A stretch of 64,000 nucleotides of DNA from Pempheris klunzingeri. Lineage: Eukaryota > Chordata > Actinopteri > Acropomatiformes > Pempheridae. A model generated the notes under the pieces. It was not told the origin of the DNA, did not search any database, and saw only the letters and a list, made by a program, of their open reading frames with translations. Below, in pieces: positions 38,001-51,300 of this stretch (position 1 is its first letter; every line of letters begins with the position of its first letter). The stretch is taken from positions 1,706,644 through 1,770,643 of the forward strand of contig NC_092034.1 of assembly GCF_042242105.1 (NCBI RefSeq), in the 5' to 3' direction. The translations under genes were made by a program, and so were the position numbers.

Positions 38001-40680
38001 GCTACAAATGCTCTGAACTTCAAAATAAAAAACACACTTAGCAGCACTTCCATTGACTTCCATTAATCTCCAAACATCAAAACCTAACCACAGCTCATAA
38101 ACTTCTCATACAGACTTAGATACCAACATGTGTGATACTTAATATGACTTGTGATTCCACTGACTTGCATTTAATATTCAACTTTTACCAGCAATGCAGA
38201 TAGTTTAACTTATTATGAAGAGTTATAATGAACCACGCTGTGTTTCTATGTCTACACATCCCAGAGTGTCTACAAGTGGCGTATAGATCTGTCAAAGTCA
38301 GAAAAGTACTGGGACGGCTGGTTTAGAGGAACCTCCAATCTCTTCCTGGCTTGCAACCTGCCCAAACTGCTGCTATTGGCCGGTGGGTACTCAAAAGCAT
38401 CCACGAGTCATTTCCTTGTGTAAAATAATACACGGAATGTGATTTTTGGTATCAACTGTTTTCAGGAATCGACCGGCTGGACAGAGACCTGACTATCGGC
38501 CAGGTGCAAGGTGAGCCGGTGACTCCGCGCGTGCAGTGGTTGCCATGGAAACCCTTCAGCTTTGGTGCGATGAGTTGTTGCCACGGATGTTAGTAGAGAA
38601 CTGGACACGGCGTTGGAGGCAGGGCTCCGTTCATTCCTATGAAATTAGCTTAGTGGTGCACAAAGAACAAAGACCCTCAAATTCCTGGGTATAAAAGTAC
38701 CCGGATCTTCCCGGCCCAGGTTTCTTCCTGTTAAAGGGGAGTTCTTCCTGCCTCTGTTTCCTAATATAATATCTGATGCTGCTCATGTGGGGATTCTTGA
38801 ATCCTCAATTTTTAATTCCTGAATCGTTGGGTCTCTCTCAAGAGAAAGCGTCTTGAGATAACGCTGTTATGAATTAGCACTATATGAATAAAGATTGATT
38901 GATCTTCCACACTGCTGGGCTTACAGAGCGTGGCACACTAGTGTCTCAGGCCTGTCAGGCCAGCTAACTTCCTGTTAGCCCTCCGCTAATTTGAATGGGG
39001 ATAAAATTATTTTATCACGCGGCTCGTCTACACTTTCCAGATGTTATCTGACTGAATTGATAAATTCTGATGGTGATTGTGACCCTAAAAAAGGTATCTG
39101 CTGGTTTATGGATGTCTCTTTCTCAATGGAAGTCTATGGAGAAAATTATTTTAAACAGATACATCTTTCAACATCAGTAAATCCAAAAACGTCCCAAACC
39201 CCCAAAACAGCAACAAATGCTGCAGTTGATAAAAACTGAATCAAGTACTTTGTACCAGACTATGACGGGACATGAATAAAAAGCACAAAAAGAAAACAAG
39301 CAAAAAACAAGTATTCTTCTCCTTCTTCAGCTAAATTATCTATTTCAAACTCTCCATGATGCATTTCTGTAGAATAAACAACCCAACAGGATATAAAGGA
39401 GTTAAAATGAGCTCAACCATATAAATCTACAGCAGCAGAAAACAACATGAACACGTTAAGGCAGCATCAGATATAAAGGAAACACTGACGGGGAAAATAC
39501 TACATACTATAGAGCTTTTCATGCAGGGTTTTTACGTGCAGTAGAGTATTTTCAGTGTCTAATATTAATAAGTAAAGGATTTGAATACTTTGTCCACATC
39601 TGGCTATCCGCACAAAAGATTTTTTATTGGGTTTTTTTTTGCCAGCACTAACAGCAGATGTTAGCAGGGCTGATGGGAAATGGAGTCCAGGAGAAACAAC
39701 ATGCGATGTGTAGAGAAACGCTGTCATATTGGGAATAGTTCTTGACATTCTTGTCACACTGGTTCTCCAACTGCGAGGGATGGATGAAGGGCATCTACAC
39801 TGCAGCAGAGGCGTCTCTAGAGACACACACACACACTTACACTCAGGTGTACACAGATACACACACCTTGAGGCGGCAGCTCCTCTCCAGAGTCAGCTGG
39901 TGCTGTCAGTCAACAACCACTGGAAGTGACAGCCCAGGAGGGCGTGCGATAAAATAGCATCAAATATACGTGTGTGAGTGTTGGTGAGACAGGTACGTCC
40001 ACCCTGAACTGTCTGTCTGTCTCGCTCTCCAGGTAAATTCATGATGCAGGTGCTGCCGCCCTGTGGCCATGCGGTGCAAGAAGACAAACCAGAGAAAGTA
40101 AGAACACCTTTAACGTCTCGGTCTTAATCAGTGGTGGAATGTAACTAAGTACATTTACTCCAGTACTTTTACTTTATTTTATACTCTAGTTTGACTGCTT
40201 TAAATACTTAGATTCACATTATTAACACAAAATATAACTAATAATTAGTTGCTGAGATATTTCAGTGCGAAACAACCAACAATCTCTTCCCTTAAACCTC
40301 CATGAAAAAAAGTAAAACAGCAGTAAAACACTAAGTATCATGGGTTTTAATGTGGCAGAGGTGGAGATGCTGTATTTCCCACTTGTGGTATTTGGTTGTA
40401 TTCAGTTTTACGGGCTAAAAGTTTACTCACGTGTGCTGCTGCCCCAATAAGTACATAAATACATTGGTTTGTCTGTTTATGTGAGTAGGTGGCTGAAGCT
40501 GTGGCCGCCTTCCTGATGAGACACAAGTTTGCTGAAGCCAGAAGAGAAACCAAGAGGTAAAACATTCAGATATCTAAAGCACAAAGCTAAACACTGTCAG
40601 CTGCCATTAAAATAAACTCCTACCTGACTCATGAAAACGTTCCTTATTCTTTCTCCAGCTCCGACTCCGTCACACGATGA
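35019..40680 (+). CDS. PPME1-like protein (PP2A methylesterase homologue) lacking the catalytic serine
   Basis: PPME1 is an alpha/beta hydrolase that removes the C-terminal methyl ester from the PP2A catalytic subunit. Exons: 35019-35219, 35320-35377, 35784-35835, 36364-36518, 36612-36702, 37409-37474, 37607-37727, 38265-38382, 38466-38510, 40033-40097, 40489-40556 and 40659-40680. All phases agree, giving about 353 residues (human 386). Kept: HGGGHSALSW loop (54-63), Asp152 in IDVVEGSAM, the SGQIRNLESARVSMVGQ block, WDGWFRG, and His in CGHAVQE. Lost: the nucleophile. Human GHSMGG reads GHGVGG here, with Gly127 encoded by GGT at 36431-36433. The acidic linker of PPME1 is absent; exon 7 carries unrelated sequence. 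The start is uncertain: ATG at 35019, or an upstream exon 34444-34472 joined in phase to 35030. A donor-like CAGGTAAG after the stop suggests a 3' UTR intron. Probably a pseudoenzyme paralogue. Confidence 0.87.
38690..38908 (+). mobile_element. LINE 3' tail (L2-like)
   Basis: TTAAAGGGGAGTTCTTCCTG, TGCTCATGTGGGGATTCTTG, GGGTCTCTCTCAAGAGAAAG, CTTGAGATAACGC and a terminal ATGAATAAAGATTGATTGAT form the typical 3' end of a common fish LINE. It lies in the intron between ppme1-like exons 9 and 10. No ORF remains. Confidence 0.7.
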
Positions 40681-43439
40681 GGTCGGCAGGTAAGATGTCA
40701 TTTAACATCTTCACCTGCTTGACTTCTGCTGAGCCTGACAGCGGTAGAGGAAGTACTCAGAATCAGAAAAACTGACTCACAGTATCAAAAGTTAAAGTTA
40801 TCAATGCAGAGAAGTGGCTGTGCATATACGTACTGTACATAAACACATACACATGTATATATGTCTGACCACCACATCCTATTACAGAGACTGGAACACT
40901 TTACTGGCATAAAGTCCTATTGATCAGATCGATTTCAGTTCGTACACGTTAACAATGAGTCCTCTGTCCACACTAATGGAGTTCCACAAGGTTCAGTGCT
41001 TGGATCGATACTATTCACCTTATATATGCTTCATCTGGGTAATATTATCAGGAAACACTCCATTAATTTCCACTGTTATGCAGATGATACTCAATTATAC
41101 TTATCAATAAAGCCAGAAGACTAAACTGAAGTTGTTCTGCTCGCCCCCCAGACACCTGAGAGACACCTTTTCTAACAATATAGCTGCTCTGGTCTATGAA
41201 TCAGGTCTATAAATAAAGATTGATTGATATAGTACATTAATAAATATGTTGTAGACTAACTGCAAGTTTAAACATCGATATATTTGCTCCAAAAAATTAT
41301 GTAAAAGACAGACAGATAGCTACTACAGGGCTTAAAGCTTGTTTTTCTCTTCTCAGACCAGGAGAAAGGAGCTCCAGATTCAGAGCTGACTGCTTCCACA
41401 TTTTCCTGAAGACGAGTTACAGACCTCCATTTTTATTTCCCATCTTCATCCTTTGTCTGAAGCTGCTGAATTTATACTCCGATAGCTCAGACTGTTTCTG
41501 TTCCGCTCCAAAGTATTTAATCAACCTGGAAAAAGATTAAAAGAGGCGTAGATTAAATATTAGAAATGACAAAATATAAATAATATTCACATAAAGATAT
41601 TAAGGCAAATTATTGGGATGCCGAGTCAAAATTGCAAGATATTAAATAACATTTATGACTTTGTCACCAGTTTGAGAAATTATGTGAACATTTTTACTCA
41701 TTAAATCAAAAATCACAAGATGTTTTAGGTCAAAATCATGTGATAGTACGTTTTGACTCCGTCACATAAATGTTCTCCTGCTAGCTAACAGTAGCTAGCT
41801 AGCTCAAACCTCCATTTAGAGCTGCTTTAACATCAGCTCCAACAGTAATCTGGTGAAGACATCGTTCTTACAAATCTTACATCTTTAAAATTCAATTTCT
41901 ACCATTTTACCATCCAGTGTCAGAAACTTTCCCTGCGATTAGTTTCGTGTTTACGTGAAAAACAACTTTACTTTTCATTTAACTTAACGATAATTATGGA
42001 TGAACTACTCACCTGTTTCCTCAGAAATGTTCCTCATGCAGAACTAAGTTGACGAAACATTCTCATGACAAACGCCAAATATTTTTACCATTATCATCCA
42101 TAAAAGTAAAAAATAAGCTAATAATACTAAAATGCATAGACTTACACCTGCACAATGCTCTGTTTAATTCTAATAGTTTAAACAATGGCCATTTTTAAGC
42201 GGGAATGTCGGGCTACATGGTATTTTTAAGATAGCAACTAGCTGTCTTAAGTAGCTATCTAGTACTAGCATTTAAGCTAACGAGAACTGCTAGCCAGCTA
42301 GCTGAAGATGAGTAATGACTTATTTGAAATTATAATTTAAGAGTCTTATTACTTCATTTTATTGCATTAGACAAAATAGTTTGACGTGACATTACCAACC
42401 GTGTTGCCTTCCATCTTATTAGCATTTTCCTCACAAAGGTAAACTAAAGTGCAGCACAAACTTGGTTACAAGCCATGTAAACATAGACGGACAGCGATAA
42501 ATACAATCTGTTCTGCCAATGATAAACAGAAAAGTATGTTTGAGAATTACTGAAAACGAGTGAAGAGAGATGTTTACCTTGTACGACCGTCAACGTGGGG
42601 AATAAAACATGCTAACGTTAGCAAAAATAAGGATGCCCCGTGCAGCTGGGCTACCGTTTAGTCTGCTGCCTCCTCCAGCTAGCTTGTCCCGTTACTACCA
42701 ATAGATGATTAAAAAGAACTAGTTTTTTAGTCTGTGTTTGTATGTTAACACATTCTCGGATGTAACTGTTGTTCTTTATTTACACTGTGTAGTATTAGCG
42801 CCCATTCACCTCATTAGATGAATGTGTTCGTTGTTCAGTATAAAGTTCACTGTGATTTATCTCCGTGTCCTTTCTGTGTCTTCAATTTATGACTGGTGTT
42901 TATTTTCTTCACTGGTAGAAATGTGTTTTATGTGATGTGGATAAAAGGTAGTTAGCATTAGCAACAATAAACCAGCAAGAAACTAATTAAGAAGCTGTGA
43001 CACCCTCATAAACTTTGTACATTAAATCTGGCAAAGAATAAAATAAGTGACAATCTCGTAATTACAACAAAAACATTCAATACTTACGAGTTCTGCATCT
43101 CGTAATACAGCTACCACTTGTTTTTCTATCTGCAACTCTGAAGCGTCTCCATTATTTCCTGCAGCTTTGCGACCGCTGGATGTTCCTTGAATGAAACACA
43201 TGAGCATCAATGCTAAATAAGTCAGTTTTCATTGGTGAAAAACTTGTTTTCACCAATGAAACAGCAAGATACACATGAACCCTCATGGAAAGTGTAAAAC
43301 ACTGATGATGACTGTTCTAATTTAATTTGCATAATTTGGAAAAACAAAAAAGTCCCATTGTTGGTTTTTTTGTTTGTTTGTTTTTAAGAGGACACACAAA
43401 CACCAGGCAGGAATAAAAACAAAAACTTGCAATAAAATT
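40681..43439. other. ppme1-like 3' region and intergenic DNA
   Basis: After the stop codon at 40680 a donor-like GGCAG/GTAAG and an acceptor-like TTCTCAG at about 41357 suggest a 3' UTR intron that contains the LINE fragment. Beyond about 41540 the DNA is AT-rich with many GCTAGC/GCTAAC words. A possible minus-strand exon at about 43193-43086 ends in a good donor (GAACTC/GTAAGT) and would encode a short peptide ending EKQVVAVLRDAEL; I do not recognise it and its acceptor is weak. Confidence 0.35.
40909..41232 (+). mobile_element. LINE reverse-transcriptase fragment (L2-like)
   Basis: One frame encodes [13 protein letters not shown] and, 26 residues on, [16 protein letters not shown], which are RT motifs including the YADD active site. 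A LINE-like tail (TCTATAAATAAAGATTGATTG) follows at about 41208-41228. It is truncated at both ends and dead. It sits in or near the 3' UTR intron of the ppme1-like gene. Confidence 0.75.
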
Positions 43440-46400
43440 TTATTTAAATTCCTGAATCAGAACACGTGCAACAACTGAAACACAGAAACAACTCGGCGTC
43501 ACGCCTTCTTGTATTTACAGGTGTGTATGTCGGTATTGTTGCGTTTGTGTGCACAGGACAACCACACAAACAGACACTGTAAAACAATTAGTATTGTAGA
43601 AACACACACAACACCATTTCACACCCTGTTGTCATGGTAGCAGAAGAGTTAACATGGCTACAGACGCATCGACTCGACTAAACTTTTGCCGTCTCTGGAA
43701 GGATCTGAAATTTGTTTCGTTCTTGTTTTCTCTTAATTTTCTTTGCCGATGATGTCCCCGTCTATATATGAAATAACAAGACAGCGAAGAGACGTAAAAC
43801 CCAGTGAAGAATTGCAGAAACTGTAATAATAGTGAGACAGAAGAAGAGACTTTTCCAGAACCCTCCAGAGAAACAGAGTTAAAGTGCATCAACAAAAGAG
43901 GCACAGCAACCAATCAAAACACAGGATCCAGGGAAACCAGGAAAACACAAAGAACCAATCAGACGTCATTACTGGCAGTGACATGAAGGTCCCATTTTTG
44001 AGATGTCAAAACTAATTTCGGAAGCGATTTACGGAACCTAGTTTTGAACCGTGGACTCAAAGTCTCGTATTTATGACTTAAGTAATTACAAAATCTATAA
44101 TTATGAGAGACAGGTCATATTTAAGAGATGCAAGTCATATTTACAAGATCAGTTCTATTGACTTTGTTGAATCCTGTGTTTGTCCCGTAAAGCAGGAAAA
44201 CGGTGGCTGAACTCGGTCGTAACATTTAGTGTCACAAACAGTTCTTCTGTCTCATAAACACAAAATCAAAACACTGGCTAATACAGGTGCTAAAGCAGAC
44301 TGTGATAAATGTTTCCAAAATAATGCTAGAATAGCTCCATTAATCATTAAATGGGAACAAAGTACTTTTCATATAAGCTTTCTAATTACTGTATGTTAAA
44401 AGTCCTGTTTTAATGGAAGGTATCATTTGAAATATTTTTATTCGATGTGTTTGGTACTGATACCAAAATGTAAACACAAGCAGCCGTACTTTGTCTAAAT
44501 AACACAGCGTACAACTGACAAACCACCAAGCTGACCAGTATTTGACAGTTTTAGATGCTACGGATTCACTTCGGTTTTTAAAAGACAATAAAATAAAAAT
44601 TGCGGTTCGATAGCGAGCACTAAAGGGGACCGACATGCCACAGCAGCCTCAGTCTCTGCTAGAAAAACGAGAAAAATGGAATCAGACGGGGCGTCAGTTC
44701 ACTTTCACTGACCAGTCACGTAAAAAAAGTAAGAAAATGAAACAGCACAAATGTGAAAATAACACAAAGCTCAATTAAATCCCTTGAAAATAAAGCTTAC
44801 AACACAAAGGAGGTGACTTTAATTAAAACATTCACAGAAGACAAGCCGCACAAATCCATCCTCTTCATATGTTACAAACAAACGCCCCCCCCCCTCCAGA
44901 TCATTTTTAATTACCTAATGTTTGTTTTCTACTTACTAACTGACTGACTGGTCCAGGAGAGAAGAAAGATCAGGAAGCAAAGTACAAAGAAACTTAAAAA
45001 CACTGGTTTCTGAGAGAAAATGAAGAGAGTGGTGGGACTGGAAACACCAACATGAGCACTGCTTCTTACTAACAAACATTTCATCACGAAAACCTGATAT
45101 CGTGAAACGTTTCCAGTTTATTTTTCATGCGAGCGGTCGTATGCTGACTACAGGTCCAGGTTCATTTGAAAAACAATATAATGTACACGCACGGCCATTC
45201 AAAGGTCTCGAATACACTTAAATGTATTGTTTTAATTCAGAATTCAGCGTCACGAGTCTTTAAATTAAAGTCGTCAGTGAAACATCGTCTGTTTAGACTG
45301 CTGGAAAAAAGGATTTTAAGACAGACGTAAGAAAAGTAAAGAGTACAGCAGTGGTTCTCCAGCCTACACCCACTTCTCTCAGGCTACATCACCAGATCCC
45401 GAGAGTTTACGGACAAATTTACAATAGTTTAGCTTCATATCATCAAGGTCCTTTGCGTTCTGTATGTATGTACACCTGCCTGATCGATCGATGCTCAATC
45501 ACATTGAGAATCGTCAGGCTGTGGGTCATGAAGGGAGGGGGGGGTCAGTCTTTGCTGCTGGGTGTCTTCGTTACAAAAATAAACGTCTCCTCTGGTATCA
45601 AAATAGACGACAATCTGTGTCTCTCTCTTAGTTTCAGGAAGCTCGCGGCGCCGGCGACACCACGACGCGACCACGGCGCTGTGCAGTCTGCACAGTCTGC
45701 ACACCAGTTTGGCAAACGGACACGTGGCGTAGTGAACGAGTGGAATAAAACATCTTGTATTTACATGAGCTGAGAAGCAGGGAAGGTTTCTACAGCTGTA
45801 ACTTAGGTACCGTGTTTCTTATCAGCTTTCACAGCTTGTTTTGGCGGCTTTAACTTAAACTCTCGACAGGATAACTCCGCTAACGCCGACTGTGGTGACA
45901 GACGACGGGTCTGAAAATCTCAGGTTTGCTTAAATTCAGAGAAAAGATCCCTGATAGCAAAGTAAAAGATCCAATCGTTGATTGTCGGGTTAAAGGTAAA
46001 TGTTTTAAAAAGGCAGCATGAGGCCGGGTGGTGTTTTGACGGCCACGATGGAAGACTGACTTTAACCAAACTGGTCGACCCCGGCTGGTTTTAGAATCGG
46101 ACCAGATTTCTGTGAAATAACCAGATTGTGACACCTGATCCTGCTGCATTCACATAGATTCAGGCAGACGCCTTCAGACAGTCCAACAGAACGAAACATG
46201 CCTGACAATATGTTGCTATGGTAATGTTGTATCATTAAGAAGTCAAATATATTAAAAACTACAATATTGTAGAGCGTCATACAGTATATTGTACATGACT
46301 GAATCTTTTCCTCAGTTAGTCTACGGCGGTAAATTCAGATTCAGAGGACGGCAAAGGTTAAAATATCTGTGTACCGTTGCCGATATTCTCTGCCGGCCTC

Positions 46401-48305
46401 ACTTAATTTTACCGTCCACTAACCTGATCTCCAGTTTGCCTGAATCCATGTGATCAGATGGATTTCTGGCAGATCTGAAGTTTTGTTTCTTCGCGGTTCC
46501 TTAGTTCAGTTTCCCAACATGGCTGCAATCGAATGATCCATTATAAACTGTCGGCGGCTTGTTTTATTGTTTCTCCAGCTTTGGGTCATTTTCTTCTCTC
46601 TTTCCATTCAAAGCTGCTTTTCTCTCCTTTCCGTCAACACTATCGATGATGCAGCCATCTTGTTTGAATAAACTTGAAACTTTATTGCTCGCCGCTTCAA
46701 ATGTTGCGTCCAGTGCGAGCGCAGACAGAAAGACGGATTAAAGGTGCGAGTTAACAAAAATCTACATGATGAATTAACGCATGCGGTGCCGCTAAGCATT
46801 ATGGGTGTTTTATTTAACTTGTATAAATAGAGGAACTATTTAAAGAGGACAGCAGGAAAACTCTCCTACATTATGGTGGCATTTCTCTCCAAACGTATTA
46901 AGACCCAAGCTGTAAAATCACTAGTTTCACACCTTTTACTTCCTTCCATCTGTGCTTTACAGTCGTAGTAGTGAAATTCTACATTTTGATTTACCTTTCT
47001 GCTACTTCGCAGCCCTGCAAACAGTGAAGAGCGTTTTTCATGATCAGACGCACATTTGAACCCTGTTTGGAACCACAGCCGAGGACAGAAAGCGTCCAAC
47101 CCAAATTCTGAGCATTGTAAAGATAAAAGAGCCTTGAATTACACAGACAGGCAGAAAGAGAAAAAACAAAATACTGTGTGTAGTTTCTATTCAGTCTGCA
47201 GTCAAACTGTAGCTGTAATACTGCAAAACACTAGAAAAAAGAAACCGAACCGTCTGCCCAGAGCAGCTGGTGTGTCCTTTCAACATAAAAGTCCTCCTTT
47301 CCAAAATGAAAGTCAGTCGCTGCAGACGTCACAAACATCTAGAAACGGCGCCTGGCGCGTCGGCAGGCAAGATGAGCTGAAGTAACCGGAGATTAAACCT
47401 TCACCCTCCAGAATTCGGACAGGACGTTGTAGTTGTTGTGCCTCTCTATCTGGAGATACCAGGTACTGAACATCCCACAAAAGGTCCTGAGACAAGAGCA
47501 CTCGTTACTGAAGAAGAACAGGTAGAAATACGCAGGAAAAGCAAGATTCCTGGTCTGGATCAAACACTGAGACTTTAAAAAAAACAAACGCAACCCTGGT
47601 GTTTGGAGTTCTCGTGCATTCATCAAGATCTTCCACATTTTCTGACGAAGGAGAAAAATATCCTTCGCAGAATAAATCCTCCCGTTGGCAGCCAACGAGT
47701 TTGAGATCATCCTCGAGTATAAAGTTCGGATGAGGTCCATCGGGTCAGGAGACGAAGTTCCACAGTATCTGAAGTGAAGGACTGGACTGGCAGGACCAGA
47801 GAGGATGCTGGGTAGTGCATTTCTAGCAACAGCAGGAATTGAAGCTAATGTGGGAGTACGAAGTGACAACACAAAGGTAGGTTGAGTTACATGATGGTTT
47901 AACGGCGTCTACGAGGGTGAGAGCAGGTAAACACACCCACGTTGTGTTCAGTGGGTCCCCGATCCAGGAGGAGGAACACCGAGGACAAGCCAGGTCCTGA
48001 TCTAAAGCAACACGCGCACACTAATCTACTTAGGTCCGCTCTGTCAAAACAAGTTCTTCGCCCTGCCTCTAGCTAGGCCCGAGTCCACCGGGGGGGCGAG
48101 TTGGTTTGGTTCAGCTAAGTTTTGTATCACACAGGTCCAAAGAGAGAAAATCCCAGTAAAATACTGGTGCTGGTTGCGCTCAAGTGTTTGGTTCAGATGT
48201 GGTTTCAGAGTCAGGTCACCTCCGGAGCGCCGGGGCCACTAAAGTCTGGTCAGATCTGAACCTGATCGGAGGCCGTTTTGGCCCGGCGTTCTGGTTTGGC
48301 TCCTC
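43440..48305 (-). other. Probable long 3' UTR of rnf150
   Basis: No coding exon is seen between the rnf150 stop codon and a minus-strand AATAAA near 43445-43438 (plus-strand TTTTATTT). Other AATAAA hexamers occur inside the interval, so shorter forms are possible. The extent is inferred from lack of other genes and from the signal; human RNF150 also has a long 3' UTR. Confidence 0.4.
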
Positions 48306-51300
48306 TCAGGACTTGTCCCCCAGTTGAGACTGTTCCATGGAGCCCTCTTCGTCTGAGAGACCCGTTTCCACGGTGATGACCAGGGACGCCACTGAGGCGC
48401 TGCTCGCCATTGGCTGCAGTTCACCTAGAAGAGGGGAGGGAGGGAGGGAGGGAGGGAGGGAGGGAGGGAGGACGGGGTTAGACTGACCAGAATCTGAATA
48501 CAAGACCTGACACATGATTCAGTCCCAAAGAAGACTTCAGTTAGTTTGGGCCTAATTTTACAAACAAACCTTAGTAAAAAAAACACCCTGACCTGTTCAG
48601 TTCAGTTCTAATAAACTCAGGTGTGGTTCTGGAGTGAAGGACCGAACACTCGGACCAAGAGCGTCCTTTTGGCTTTGAAGCACAGTGTTTGTAGTGTGAG
48701 AACGAACGTGTGCTTTCAGTTTCAGTTTGCTGTATTTTAGAGACCATCAGAAACCAGCAAACTAGCTCAGGCTGTAAATGTTGTGGTGAGTGTTCACTGA
48801 AAAGTATTAGTGGAGGAAATAAACATGACAGGAGATAGATTTGTTGTATTTTGAACACAGAGCATAAGATCGAACTGTCGACAGTAAAGTGGAAATGACC
48901 AGAATCAAGTTGAAAGTCGAGAACAAAGCTGGAATGTTGAGATTAACGACGGAATGTTGAGATTAACGACGGAATGTTGAGATTAACGACAGAATGTTGA
49001 GATTAACGACGGAATGACAAGAAAAAAGTTGAAACAAACTTCATTCTCAAAACTTCTATCCAATTCTCAAAATGCAAGTTCAACTTCATTTTTGTAACGC
49101 AAACTCATTTTTCCCTTGATGCCTGACCACGATACTCCTTCATAATATACTTAAAATATAATGTTATATTGCTATTATAATAATAAATAATGTTTAATTC
49201 ATCCTTCATGCCTACCTACCTCACCCAAAAATCCACTTTCAGCAAAAAAATCACTAATTAGATGAAGAAAGAAATGTAAAAATCTTGTGACTTTAAATAC
49301 AGTAAAACTGTGAGAAAGAAGTGTAATGTGGCAGAAACACCACTAGGGGTCAGTTTAACACCATTTATCTGGCCACCAAATGACAAGGACCACACAGCTC
49401 ACAGTGTGTGTGTGTGTGTGTTACCTGTGTGTGTGTCGGTGGTGGCCGTCACCGGGCTGTCTCTCAGGGTGTCGGGGTCCTGGTAGTCCTGTGGGAGTCC
49501 CACCCGTCGCACGCCGGGGTCCAGCACCACCGAGGAGCCGCCTTCGCTTAGCGTGCCGTCGCTGGACGCCCCGGACACCACGGCCTCCAGAGCCAGGGCC
49601 CCGACTCCACCCGCGCCGACCCCGCCCACGCCGCCAAGGGCGAGGTCGTAGTCCAGCGGCAGGTCGTCCAGACAGTCTGCGTTCAGCTGGAGAGGAGAGA
49701 GCAGAACGGGGTGCAGCCGTTAATGTGAGGGTTTCTACACCTGCACCACAGGTTAGGTGTCATTAGGTCACTTTGGATTTGAAATGCTGTTATCTTGTTT
49801 ATGTATTTTATTACAATCTGCGAAGCACTTTGAAACTGTTGTCCTGAAAGGTGCCATCGTCCTTGACGACTGTTAAAAACTTGGATATGTTTACAAAAAT
49901 CTATTTGTCGCTGCAATAAATAGGCAGTTTAGTTGTGTTAACATGTTTGACAGCAGAGGGGTTTTTTCCACTGGTGTTATTATTGACTATTAATATGTCT
50001 CCAGTATTTGAGGCCTTCCTGGGTCAGTGGACCGTCACCATCTTGGTTTCATGGTCATCACCTCCCTGGTGTATCTTCCTCTAAATGGACCATAATTTAC
50101 AAATGAACGTCCTGCTGTGCTGAAGAAGACTGTAAACTAGAGACTGAGAGCAGAAACTCATCAGGAAAATGTTCGCTGAGAAGTCGGCTCATTCTCTCAT
50201 TGACTTCCATCCAGTCAGACTTCTGTTTGGACATTAGAGAGAATGCAGCTTTAGGGCTTCAGACTGTGGTAAATACGAATCCCTTAGATCTTCTTAAACC
50301 CGCCCATGATCTAGCGTGGGACTCACGGCGATGCCCAGGGCCTTCAGGATGTTCATCTTGCACATGGGACACGTGCGATGATCCAGCAGCCACGGATCCA
50401 CGCAGCTCTTATGGAACAAATGTCTGAAGAGGAGAGAAAAAACACGTTATTAATCAATTATTCTGCTTTTCATCTGCACACACACACACTCACACTCACA
50501 CACAGTATACAGCTGCTTCCACTTAGTGCGGTTACACAAAAGCGAGAAAAGAATCCAGATAAACACGCTTTTTATTTTTCATCTCGTGAAACTGATTCAG
50601 TGATCTCACGAACTCTTGTTTCTGCACAAACCTAAAATATTTTTCTCTAATCGCAAGAACAGAAACATAAACGGAGAGCAGCCTCCTTCATCAGAGTCAT
50701 TCTGAGAGGACATGAAAACAAGGGTTCCTTTGAAGACCATTTTAGAGCCAACACAGCCCCCGTTCCTGGTGAATATTAGTTATGGTGGTGCTTCATAACT
50801 GTACTGAGAAAACACTCTTTCTACACTTTAATCTGATTCAATCTGTTTTCATTCACCAACAACAGCGGAGAGACAGTTAAAGGACTTTATACATTGTGTG
50901 TGTGTTCAAAATGACTGGTAGGTACAAAAAGTGTTGGAACTGGTCCAGGAGTAGTAGGTTTAACCCTCTCTTCAAAGACACCAGACTCCATTGACGAAAA
51001 CAGTCATTTTACTGTGACTGCTATTGAAGTGACTTCTTTTAAAAATGTTTTTTTAAAAACAATTTAAGACGCAGCACAGATTAAATGAAATACTGATGTT
51101 TAAAAAGCAGGAAACAAGCTGACTGAACGAGCATCTCTGTCCAAAGGGTGATTTTAAGGCTAATAAACAACAATAAACCACATCTTTGTTTTATCAATGA
51201 AACAATACTGGGCGTCTGTGTTTGACCGATCAGTGAGGATCTCCACCCCTAAAGCATCATGGAAACACTCTTCTTGACCCACTATGTTGTTTGTGACCGT

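Noticed and set aside
43086-43193. Possible minus-strand exon ending EKQVVAVLRDAEL
   Set aside because: Good donor but weak acceptor, no recognised domain and no companion exon; mentioned only in the interval description.
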